DNA of 64,000 bases, taken from NCBI RefSeq assembly GCF_024679245.1, contig NC_090188.1:35176951-35240950 (forward strand), given 5' to 3'. Of this stretch, positions 43,457-53,900 are shown in pieces; within the stretch, counting starts at the first letter, position 1; every line of letters starts with the position of its first letter. Made by a program: the position numbers and the translations under genes. The notes beneath the pieces are model-generated. The model was not told the DNA's origin and ran no database searches. It saw only the letters and a list, made by a program, of their open reading frames with translations. This DNA is from Pseudorasbora parva (Eukaryota > Chordata > Actinopteri > Cypriniformes > Gobionidae).

Positions 43457-43979
43457 TGCAGGAATATGGTTGGAATCGGCCCTTTCTTCAGTTTTAGACG
43501 CTGAGAGAATCCTGCTATATTGCCCGAGGTTAGAAAAACTGTCCGTGATGAAATGGGCCAAGCAAACGAACAACTTTGAATTAAATTGTTGCGGTATCCG
43601 ATTGTAAATAAACATCAACCATGACTGTGGACATTTTTTACCTGTGGGAAGGCTATGAAAAGTCCTCACGTCTCCTGCACAGCCTGGAACATAACATTTA
43701 TTTCCATGATCTGCCGTTTTCGCTATCCTCGCGTGACGCTTGTTTATCTGCTGAATCTCCTGAATTATCTCCTGAAGTTCGGCCTGCCAATGAACATTGG
43801 CTGACATGCAAATGTTAGGGGGGTACATATTAATGATCCCAGCGATTGCGTCACTTGTGGCGTTATTTTGAAAATAGCCTGTTTTTCCGTGGTGTTTTTC
43901 ACAAACAAGATTTACACATGAAGGAGGAGGCAATGGTGTTTGAGACTCACAGTATGTTATGTCCATGTACTGAACTATT
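43457..43979 (-). CDS. THAP-like zinc-finger exon with splice donor
   Basis: The minus-strand frame is open over about 190 codons. A coiled-coil-like stretch (HWQAELQEIIQEIQQINKRH) is followed by a C2CH module: KCYVPGC, FHSLPTGKK, a Trp, and KLFVCLAHF. The spacing C-x4-C-x38-C-x2-H lies within the THAP range. FSNLGQYSRIL follows where the AVPxI box usually sits, so that box is atypical. The frame ends at GCA|GTAAGT (donor 43456-43451), in phase 0. The upstream part of the open frame (above 43980) is a foreign repeat, so the true exon start is not known. It could be host or transposon-derived. Confidence 0.55.
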
Positions 43980-43980
43980 G

Positions 43981-44065
43981 CAGTGCCTTGAGAAAGTATT
44001 CGGCCCCCTTGAACTTTGCGACCTTTTGCCACATTTCAGGCTTCAAACATAATGATATGAAACTG
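43981..44065 (+). repeat. Fragment of a CAGTGCCTTG... DNA repeat
   Basis: CAGTGCCTTGAGAAAGTATT and GCCACATTTCAGGCTTCAAA match the terminal sequence of a widespread fish DNA transposon. Only one end is present. Confidence 0.55.
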
Positions 44066-44084
44066 TTATGTTGAAAATAGTCCC

Positions 44085-44355
44085 TTCGCACTCATGGGTC
44101 TATATATCAAATAATAGTCGCTTCAACCCGCAGACATAAAAAACAACCCGCGGAAAAAACGCGGACTTGACAGCACAGTGCAGTTGAGCTCTGTTGACAT
44201 TTGACATTGCGTTGCTTCATTGCTCTAATTGGTTGTAGGTCTATCCAACTGAGGTCTTTCCTGGTTGGGTTGAAACACGCCCCATAATCACAGCCCAATG
44301 GAGCAGTTTCAGACTCATATTCTGACTAGAATTGAGTATGACCACGTCAGGCTAT
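44085..44355 (+). repeat. Degraded MITE shared with 19365-19615
   Basis: Nearly colinear with 19365-19615, ending GTCAGGCTA. Terminal repeats are not complete. Confidence 0.6.
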
Positions 44356-44361
44356 CATTAA

Positions 44362-44974
44362 AGGGTTAGTTCACCCAAACATGAAATTTCATTTCATTAA
44401 TGACTCACACCAATGTCGTTCCACACCCGTAAGACCTGTGTGACATCAGTTGGTTAGTTAGACTCTTTTGAAGCGTCGACAATACATTTAGGTCCAAAAA
44501 TAATAAAAAAAATACAACTATTCAGGATTTTTTTCTCTTCCGCGTTTGTTGTCAGACCTCAAAGATTCAAACAGTTGTGAATCAGGAGATTGATTCATGA
44601 TTCGTATCGCCAATGTCACGTGATTTCAGCAGTTTGCCAGTTTGAGGTTTGAAAACAAATGCGGAAGAGAAGACAATGCTGAATAAAGTCGTGTTTTTTG
44701 TTATTTTTGGACCAAAATGTATTGTCGACGCTTCAAAAGAGTCCAACTAACCAACTGATGTCACAATATGGAATACTTTGATGATGTTTTCATTACCTTC
44801 TGGACCTGGACAGCAAGTGGGCATACATTTACATTCAAAGGACAGAAAGCCCTCGGACTAAATCTAAAATATCTTAAACTGTGTTCCGAGGATGAATGGA
44901 GGTCTTACGAGTGTGGAACAACATTGAGGTGAGTCATTAATGAAATAAATTTCATTTTTGGGGGAACTAACCCT
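44362..44974. mobile_element. TTAA MITE, GGGTTAGTTC family
   Basis: TTAA at 44358-44361 and 44975-44978. Ends AGGGTTAGTTCACCC and, inverted, AGGGTTAGTTCCCCC. Inner segments (TTGAAGCGTCGACAATACAT and its inverse) extend the palindrome, so the whole element could fold back. Related elements: 49758-56816 and 56969-57699. Confidence 0.8.
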
Positions 44975-45236
44975 TTAAAGATTCAATTGTTGTGCTGAAA
45001 AAAATATGCACACACCTCTGGTCATTAGCGACCCTATACAGTGTTTACAAAAAAAGCTGGTGTGTTCCAAAACAAAGACAAATTCATATTTATGAGATAT
45101 AAGAACTCAAAATTCCCTCATTTCCATTCAATTACAAACAATTACAAATCAATTACATATTTTTGATGACGCCATCGCAGACTTCAGCTTCTCATCACAT
45201 CTTTTGTCCCATCACAATTTTCTCTACACTGAAAAA

Positions 45237-46706
45237 AAGGCAAATTTTGAATTTTTGCAGTAAAATCAACTTCGATGTTTAAGTTATTTCAACTTACATT
45301 ATGTTAAACTGACTTTGAGTTCAAAGTCTTCAAAGTCAAAGTCAATTCTTGTATAACATAAAAAAAACTTTAATATTTCTTAACTTATTTTGATGAGTTA
45401 AAACAATGTAAAAACATATGTTGTCTTAATTATTGAACATATAATTTTTTACCAGAGGTGGAAAGAGTAACAAAATATTCTACTCAAGTAAAAGTACTGT
45501 TACTTCAATGAAATTTTACTTAAGTACAAGTAAAATTACTGGTCTAAAAATTTACTCAAGTAAAAGTAAAAAGTAGCTCATTTAAAATGTACTTAGAGTA
45601 AAAGTTACTTAGTTACTTTTTTAACAGTGGGGGTGGGACTCTCCCCTGTAGGGTTGTGATAGAATGAGATTTTCACGATATGACAACTATCTCAGAAAAC
45701 ATCAATTAAACATTTACTGTACCTATTATTAAATGATGGTTATTATCACTTGTTAAAATGATGTTAAATGAATGAAGAAGATTCGTCTTTTTTTATTTGG
45801 TTAAAAAAATGCTTTATTATAACAAACTTAAAACCATTTGTTTATTTTGTTTATCAAAATTTCAATAAAACATGTCTAATAAACTAAATTCAATAAATTA
45901 CTATGAATTAGATTAACAACTTATTTTTATCATTAATTTGCAAAAATGTTTAAGAATAATAGAGTCCATATGTAGTAGACGGAGCAGCTCATTCACAGAG
46001 AGAGAACAAGCAGATCATATATTCATATAGCAATGTTTTGTGCTTTAATGTTCACAGACCAGCTCTACATTCGAGTTTTTCATTCATCCACCAGTTTGCG
46101 TGTATTACGCCAAATCTACGTTATAATGTAAAGTTAATGTTCATGACTGGATTCCGGGATTCCCTCTGCGTCACAGAAATCAATTAGCCTAAGTTATAAA
46201 CATACCTTTATTTGCACAGAGGGATGTGTTCCCGAACATGTTCTATGTGTTTCTTCATTTGCATCCACATTTTGTGCAAATTTGATATCCTCCAGGACAA
46301 CACCATGTTATTTTTTTCTATATCCAAAGTATTTCCATACTAGCCAGGAGTTCACGACGGCGTTTTGCTTTCACCTGGGTCTGCGTCACTGACATCTGTC
46401 TTGTTCGTCTCCATCTGATATTTGCGCGCATGTTCTCTCCCGCGTCCCTCTATTAAATAATATTAGTCATTTCCGGATCGCGGTTTTTTTCCTCCCCTCT
46501 TTGCATTAATGATTTATTTTTACTCAGTAACGGATGTGGTTTAAAATGTAGCGAAGTACAATACTTTAATCAAAATGTACTTAAGTAAAAGTAAAATTAC
46601 ATATTTTTAAAACTACTTAAAAAAGTAGAAGTACACAGAAATCTACTCAATTACAGTAACGCGAGTAAATGTAATTCGTTACTTTCCACCTCTGTTTTTT
46701 ACAGTG
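45237..46706. mobile_element. TA MITE holding a hAT element
   Basis: Ends CACTGAAAAAAAGG and, inverted, CACTGTAAAAAACAG are flanked by TA (45235-45236 and 46707-46708). Its middle is taken up by the hAT at 45453-46694. Confidence 0.6.
45453..46694. mobile_element. Non-autonomous hAT element, 8-bp TSD
   Basis: Perfect 8-bp duplication TTTTTTAC at 45445-45452 and 46695-46702. Ends CAGAGGTGGAAAGAGTAAC and, inverted, CAGAGGTGGAAAGTAACG. The subterminal part repeats AAGTAAAAGTA-type motifs. No transposase. Confidence 0.9.
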
Positions 46707-47177
46707 TAGAATCTGAAACATACCGCCCCCTACGGTCAGCTGTTCACACATTTACTATTTTCTTAATGATGAATGGCACATAGTGCACTATACTGTATAT
46801 GCGATAGGAATCGATTCAGACAGTGTAAATATGCTTTCAGTTGAGTCTTGAGACAATAAAGTCTGCTTTTTTTGTAATTTGATTCAAAAGTAATTAATAC
46901 AAACTATTAGTATAGTTATATACTTTTTTTATATACATACAATAAAAAATTAAATAAAAAATGCTGCAGGATTTACAATATTGATGACCGTTAAAACGTG
47001 TCATCAACAGTCTATGAAAAGGTTCCAAACTTCTACATCACTCCCAGAAATATAATCCAGCAACAACAAATATCTTGTGTTTTTTTTTAGGGAAAAACCG
47101 TAAGTGTGGGTTTTACCACACTCTACCCTAGTGCAGTCATTTATACATAATACCTACTAAGACCAAAGTATACTTAA

Positions 47178-48117
47178 AGGGGGGGTGAAACATTCAGTTT
47201 CAGTCAATCTCATGTCAATGTTGAGTACCTATAGAGTAGTATTGCATCCTTCATATCTCCGAAAAGTCTTTAGTTTTATTATATTTATAAAAGAAATATG
47301 GGCTGTACCGAGTCTTTCCGGGAAAAAACGAGCGCCTGGAGGCGTATCGTGTGGGCGGAGCTAAAGAATGACGAATGCGCAAAGCGGTGACGTCCTCAAG
47401 CGTGGAGAAACCCTTGCTATCGATCTCAGCTAATAGATATGATCCAGAATCTAATTCGGAGGCTGAAAAAGAAACAGCAACAGCAGGACGTCCGTCTCTG
47501 TGGTATGTACTGTATTTAGTTGCCTATCAACATTTGTGTGTCGTTACTCGCAGTTTATGAGGACATGATTCGGTTAATGGACTATTGTATGTGACTAAAC
47601 CTTAGCAGTAGCAAGCAAAACGGTTTTGCACATCAGACTAGTGTAACGTTATACCCATCATTTCTGTGTTCAAATCGGTTCAAATGCAGCGCTGCCTTCC
47701 CGGAATGCTGTGCTGAAGCGTTGAAGTCGCTTAATGTCAAAGTGGAGGAATGAAGTGGAGCGCGGCGCGGACTATAACCGACATAAGTGTTCACGGACGA
47801 CTGGATCTGCAGCTTGAGAGCAGTGTTTATGGGCGTGCATTTCCTCTCTCTCTCTAGTCACGCGCGCGCACCCTACCGGGAGAAGAGCCCGTACGGCCCA
47901 TACAAGGACCTTCCGGTCTATTAACGTCAAGCTGAGCCATACTCAAAAAAACCTCTCTGAAACTTGTGAGAAACCGGAAGGAGTATTTTTAACACAGAAA
48001 TACTCCATCAAACGTCCAACATTAGTTTTTGAAACTTTGTCTATGTTTGGGATGGGAATCCAAGTCTCTAACAGTGTAAAAAGCTCAGTATGCATGAAAC
48101 AGCATTTCACCCCCCCT
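47178..48117 (-). mobile_element. Kolobok-type TTAA element, copy C
   Basis: TTAA at 47174-47177 and 48118-48121. Oriented opposite to copies A and B. At 940 bp it is the shortest copy and shows the uninterrupted CTCCAGGCG site (minus strand, about 47330) where the Mutator-like element entered copy A. Confidence 0.8.
47375..47502 (+). pseudogene. Small conserved exon (MRKAVTSSSVEKP...YDPES) of copy C
   Basis: Open from ATG 47375 to a GTATGT donor at 47503. The protein and donor match copy A (10762-10889). Conservation in two copies suggests descent from a real 5' exon of the parental element, transcribed inward from the end opposite the THAP exon. Confidence 0.45.
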
Positions 48118-48286
48118 TTAACTTTTTACGTGAGGGTCAGCGTACAGTGCACGTGACGCAAATTTAATTATCAGAGGAGTATGTGCACCTTAAACATTGT
48201 CGCTCTATGATAAATTAAAATAAGCTGATAACATCACTGTTTTCTCCAGAACAACTCTACAGCCAAATCAAATTTTGTTGCAATAT

Positions 48287-48375
48287 TGTCCTGTTTAACA
48301 CTGTGAAGCTGCTTTGAAACAGTCATCAAAAGTGTAAAAGCGCTATATAAATAAAGTTGATTGATTGATTGATGA
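48287..48375 (+). mobile_element. L2/CR1 LINE 3' tail
   Basis: CACTGTGAAGCTGCTTTGAA through AAGCGCTATATAAATAAAG and TTGATT repeats. It is the extreme 3' end of the LINE family at 19962-22870, inserted here as a short truncated copy. Confidence 0.75.
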
Positions 48376-48764
48376 TATTTGCAACCATCTGTGGGCCTTT
48401 GTACGCCTAGGTTGCACATGCTCATTTAAATTATTTTGCAGTAACCTATTAACATAGGTTGTAACCACTGATCTATATAATGACTGGATTGCTCATTGCG
48501 TTCTAAACTGACATCAGGCAGGCAGTGAAACCACCTGAAGTGTTCGAGCGGCCATCTTATTATTTCCCTAGAAGACATCATTGACATACAGCAAAAACAT
48601 TGACCTAAAAATCACACGATTTGCAGCATATTAGTCTCACAGGGTTTGTTTCATGATATATGTATGTAAATTAATAGTTACTTAATATCTTATCTGTAAT
48701 GTTTATGGTCTTTTCAGAGAGTATGAGTCATATATTGAAATCATTAATGTGGGTGTCTAATGTA

Positions 48765-49283
48765 GCCTGACAAGCCAGACCCACATCAAATTGTTTGGTC
48801 TGGAAACTCACCATTGACAGGGCTCAATCCGAGGGGCGGGATAAACGGTTGTCTTTCAAACTCCCTCTGCACGGCGAGCACGCAATTGGATAGCGCTACA
48901 ACCAACCAGAGCAACGAAGGTGAAGCAAAGCTAGTTGAAACGCCGTATCCAGTCGGCAAAACTCAGAACACATCTTCCTTTCTTAAGAATGACTTCAGTG
49001 CCGTTCTTTGTTCTTTTATCAGAGAAAAGCTTAACTCCAAGTCTTCCAGAGTCGCGGTCAAAGCTGATTCGAAAGACTGCCGTTCGCCAGCCTCTGTGTT
49101 TACTAGTAGCACGCATGCACAACTCGGCCATCATTATGTTAAGCCCCGCCCACCGACTCTATACACGATGTGATTGGCACGGCCAGAGTTTGGCGTTTAC
49201 AGCTCAGAAGTGTATTGAGAGTTGCTAGACGACACTCGCGGCAGATTAGATTTGCTGCCGTTGGTGCGTCTAGATTTCTAAGC
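48765..49283. mobile_element. Unclassified MITE (TAGCCTGACAAGCC)
   Basis: Left end TAGCCTGACAAGCCAGACCC and right end, inverted, TAGCTTAGAAATCTAGACGC are weak inverted repeats. The TAGCCTGAC phrase recurs inverted at the ends of 19615 and 44355. No gene. Confidence 0.45.
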
Positions 49284-49289
49284 TAGTGT

Positions 49290-49753
49290 TACTGCACACT
49301 GCCGACACATTTAACATGTTACTGAACTAACAAAAAAATATTTCTTTATGTATGTAATAATGGGGGAAATATTAAAGATTAGCGTATATGTGTACTTCAG
49401 AAATTGATTCGAAAAGCTTACAATAAATATTAATACAAGCCTCTATAATGCACTATATTGTACTACAATTCAAAGTTTGCCATGCATCATCTTAGAAATA
49501 AAGCAGGCAGCGTTATCTGCCTGAATACATTATGATGTATTTTATTTCCTGATTGAGCAACATCTATTTCAGACCCTTAAAGACAACACGAATGTATGCC
49601 GTTTACAGTTTCCATGAGTATAAGTGTTATATGAGTATTCCATATAAGTGTTATGTTGTCGTTTAACATTGATTCTCTGAGTGAATTGTTCACTGAGGCA
49701 CTAACAGACTTTTTTTTTTTTTTTTTTTTTTGGAGGTGATTGGAGCTTTAGAT
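49290..49753. other. Unassigned stretch with poly(T)
   Basis: AT-rich, with a T run at about 49711-49732. No gene. Confidence 0.4.
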
Positions 49754-50024
49754 TTAAAGGGATAATTCCCCCAAAATTGAAAATGTGATGTTTATATGCT
49801 TACCCACATTTAATATGGGGCTCTATGAGATTCTGCTCCCTTCTGGAGCCTGTCTCTAGTGGCCAGTCGATGAATTTAAATTACTTCTGTGCTGGCTTCA
49901 ACAGAAACTTGGGGAGGTTCCTGCTTGGTCTGCACAGTAGTGACTCGGGAACAGAGTCTGCACAAAACATTTTGTTTTTGTGTATTTTTTTACCTCATAT
50001 CAGACGAATCTCATCTAGTATTCC

Positions 50025-50686
50025 TGTTATGTTACGGGCTCTGTGTAAATTTTCTTGTTTGTAGCCTCTAGGTGGCCTTGTGTGGGGTAATTCCCTATTA
50101 ACGGAATTCCGTGACCTCATCCGGGATTCCGGATATAAGCCGTCGGTCGAGACAATGGCGGGCGTCTCATTCTCTCTCCATCTCCGTCCCATCGTCTCTC
50201 GACGCCGCTCCCGTTTCACCTTGAGAGCTTCGCCTTTCTGTTATATTCTAGCTTAGTTGTGTTTATGTTGGTCTTTGGAATAGTTTTGTATTAATTGTTA
50301 TTTGTTACTTTTCTTATTTTGGTAACTGGTAGTGGTTTTTGTTTGATAGTTCACGTTTTGTTATTTAGTTAGAATAGCGAGGGAAGCAGATGCCCGGAAG
50401 ACTCACCTGTTCTTTTATCGCGAGCCAGGTAAGAACTGCTGGTAAGAACAGGTGTAGGCAGGGGTCTGTTTCCTTAGCTGCGCTACCAGCTTACTATTGT
50501 TTATTTATTTCTGTTTGTTGAGCAATGTTTTGTTGATACATGTTGTATTCACTTATTTTTGTTGATGTAGGCGCTTGGGCGTCTTAAACCGTGATCTCGT
50601 GTCTGTGGGTTATTTATATGTTCGGTCCATTCCCTTTAATTGTTTTCTAACAATAACGAGCTATTTCTTGGTGATGGGCCGTAACA
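50025..50686 (+). repeat. 5' LTR
   Basis: A TATA-like GATATAAG at about 50133-50140 suggests transcription starting near 50160. The 12-bp palindrome ACGGAATTCCGT lies upstream (50101-50112). In the transcribed part, an 11-bp perfect stem (50404-50414 with 50444-50454) encloses and overlaps two GTAAGA splice-donor matches at 50429 and 50442. A plausible acceptor (TTGATGTAG) ends at 50570. Confidence 0.85.
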
Positions 50687-50690
50687 TATT

Positions 50691-50708
50691 TGGGGGCTCG
50701 TCCAGGAT
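50691..50708 (+). promoter_or_regulatory. Primer-binding site (tRNA-Pro type)
   Basis: TGGGGGCTCGTCCAGGAT, four bases after the LTR, is complementary to the 3' end of tRNA-Pro except for one position relative to the usual proline primer site. Confidence 0.8.
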
Positions 50709-50904
50709 CTGAACGATCTGAAAAGATCTAAAAGATCCTGATAGTGCTTTGTTTTCGCGCAGCTTCGTTTGATCGTTGATCTGTCTGCGCGCTTTGAATT
50801 CGTTACTTAGTAACTTCATAATCACAGATACTTGATTTGTTTTGGCTCGTGTGGTACTCTTTATTTTTTTTTTTCTCTAATCCTATTAGACGTTAATCGA
50901 TATC

Positions 50905-53900
50905 ATGTTTGATTTAACGAAATTTATTGCGGATCCGACGCGAAGTGAGTTGTTTCAGATCAATAGAGTAGACCTTATGAAAATTGCTGCTCATTATGGG
51001 GTCAGTTTTCGTAGTACTATGTCTAAACGTGAACTGCAACTCTTGCTTACTGATTCGTTATATAATCAGGGCGTCTTTGGTGAAGAGGAAAAATTGACAG
51101 AGAATCCTGAATTGGCTGAGGTTAGTTCAGGAGATCTTGCATTGCAGATTAAAAAACTTGAACTGCAAGCTGAAGAGCACGACAGAGTTTTGTTAAAAGA
51201 GAGAGAAGAATGGGAACGTGAGAGAGAGAGACAAAGAGAGCGTGAGAGACATGAATTAGAGCTGAAAAAGCTTGAAATGGAACAGGCTTGTCGACTTAAA
51301 GAACTTGAGTTAAAAGCTCGTGAGAGGGGAGTAACAGATGTTCCCGTTTTTGACGTGAGTCGTAACATTCGCATTGTTCCTCCTTTCCGAGAACAAGAGG
51401 TAGACAAGTTTTTTGCTCTTTTTGAACGTGTTGCCACGAACATGAAATGGCCGCAAACATTTTGGCCCATGTTACTCCAGTGTGTTTTTGTGGGTAAAGC
51501 TCAGGAAGCTTATTCTTCTTTGTCAGTCGAAGAGTCTCTGGAATACGAACACGTCAAGGCAGCTGTTCTTAGGGTCTATGAATTAGTCCCTGAGGCATAT
51601 CGCCAGAAGTTTCGCAATCATCGAAAAACTGACGAGACTTACGTTGAATTCGTTCGTGAGAAGGAATCATTGTTTGATCGTTGGTGTTCATCGATGAAAG
51701 TGAAAACTTTTGAAGAGCTCCGCGAACTGATTCTTTTAGAAGAATTTAAGAACTGCCTACCAGAACGCGTTGCCACGTACATCAATGAGCAGAAAGTTCT
51801 AAAAAGTTACGCTGCTGCTGCATTAGCGGATGAGTATGTGCTAACACATAAGAACGTGCTTAGTTTAGCACCGAAATCTCCATCTGTTAGCAACAGTTTT
51901 AGATCGTTTAAACGTAACTCTGATCGCGCTCCGCCTGCTGAAACAGTGGCGGAGAAGTCTTCGTCCTCACCTGTCTGTTTTTATTGCAGGAAACGTGGGC
52001 ATATTATTTCTGAGTGCGCTGTGCTCAAAAAGAAAAATGTCCCTAAACCTGTAGGTTTATTGATGACGTCCTCGCCTCAGTTAGAAGGACTGGAGTTGTC
52101 GGCTTCTCAAGCTGACATGTGTAAAGATCAGGGGTATGTGCCGTTCTTAATGGACGGATTTGTGTCTTTGGCAGGTGACGTTAGCTCGCGTAAATCTGTC
52201 AGGATGCTTCGTGATACCGGTGCTGCACAGAGTTTTATTCTGGAAGGAATATTGCCCTTATCTAGTGAAAGCTCTATCGGCTCCAGTGTCTTGGTGCAGG
52301 GTTTTGAAATGGGTTTTGTGAACGTGCCTTTGCACGAAATTGAAATCGAGTCTTCCCTTGTTGTTGGCCGTGTTATTGTTGGTGTACGACCATGTCTTCC
52401 CGTTCGAGATGTCACGTTTATTTTAGGGAATGACTTAGCGGGAGGAAAAGTTTTTGCCAGCCCGGAGGTAACAGATGTTCCTCTTCCTTGCTGTTCTCCT
52501 GATGAGTTGGCTCAGAAATACCCTGAGGTATTTCCATCGTGTGCTGTTACTCGCGCTATGACACAGAGACTTACAGATAAAACACTTGGCAAGTCAGAAG
52601 GTGAGTGGGATTTTGATTTGAACGATACGTTCCTCTCTAATTCTGATTTTCGTGACGTTGAGTGTTCACACTCTACTGACGGTTTAGGCATCGCCGTTTC
52701 TAAAGGAGATGAACATTTAATTGGGCTTGGTGAATTGTCTCTGTCACGCGAGCAGCTCATTGTTGAGCAGAGGAATGATAATAAACTGTCATCCCTCTTC
52801 GATTTTGTTGTTCCAGATGAGCAACTCGAACATGTATCTCAAGGATACTTTGTAGAAGACGGTGTGCTTATGAGGAAATGGAGACCGTTAACTGCCTCTG
52901 CTGATGATGAGTGGCAAATCGTCAAGCAGGTGGTAGTTCCTTCCTCATATCGCTTAGAAATTTTGCGACTAGCGCACGATATTCCTTTTGCCGGTCATTT
53001 AGGAGTTAATAAAACCTACGATCGTGTACTCCGAAATTTTTTCTGGCCGGGCTTGAAAAATGATGTGGCAAATTATTGCCGAAGTTGTCACGTGTGTCAA
53101 AAGATTGGCAAACCAAACCAGAAAATTCCATCTGCCCCATTACATCCAATTCCAGCTGTTGGTGAACCGTTTAAGCGGGTGATGGTGGATTGTGTCGGTC
53201 CTTTGCCTCGTACAAAGTCGGGTAATCAGTATTTGCTCACCATCATGTGTACTTCAACACGTTTTCCAGAGGCAATTCCTCTGCGGAAAATTACAGCACC
53301 CGTAATTGTGAAGTCTCTTATTAAGTTTTTCTCATTATTTGGTCTTCCACGTACTATTCAGTCAGATCAGGGTACGAATTTTATGTCACGTGTTTTTAAA
53401 CAAGCTCTGGATCAGTTGCATATTAAACACTGCACATCAAGTTGTTACCACCCAGAAAGCCAGGGAGCTCTCGAAAGATTCCACCAGACTTTGAAATCGA
53501 TGCTGCGTGCATTCTGTCTGGAATTTCAAAAAGACTGGGATGAGGGAGTACCTATGGTTATGTTTGCAGTGAGGGAGGTTGTGCAGGAGTCATTGGGTTT
53601 TAGTCCGGCTGAGCTGGTGTTCGGGCATACTGTCCGTGGCCCGTTGAAACTGATCAAAGATCATTGGACTAGTGATGTGAGTCCAATTAACATTCTTGAT
53701 TATGTCTCTGAGTTTCGTTTTAAATTGCACCGTGCATGTGAGTTGGCCAAACAGAATTTGAAGACTTCACAACGACAAATGAAAGAACGTTTTGATCGTA
53801 GTGCTAAGTGTCGTAGTTTTGTCCCTGGTGACAAGGTGCTAGTGTTGATGCCAACCCCTGGGTCTGCCCTACAAGCTCGCTACTCTGGTCCTTACCATGT

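Noticed and set aside
43981..44032. N-terminal codons (MAKGRKVQGG...) of the THAP-like frame
   Set aside because: These bases belong to a CAGTGCCTTG-type repeat end read antisense, so the ATG there is probably not the real start.
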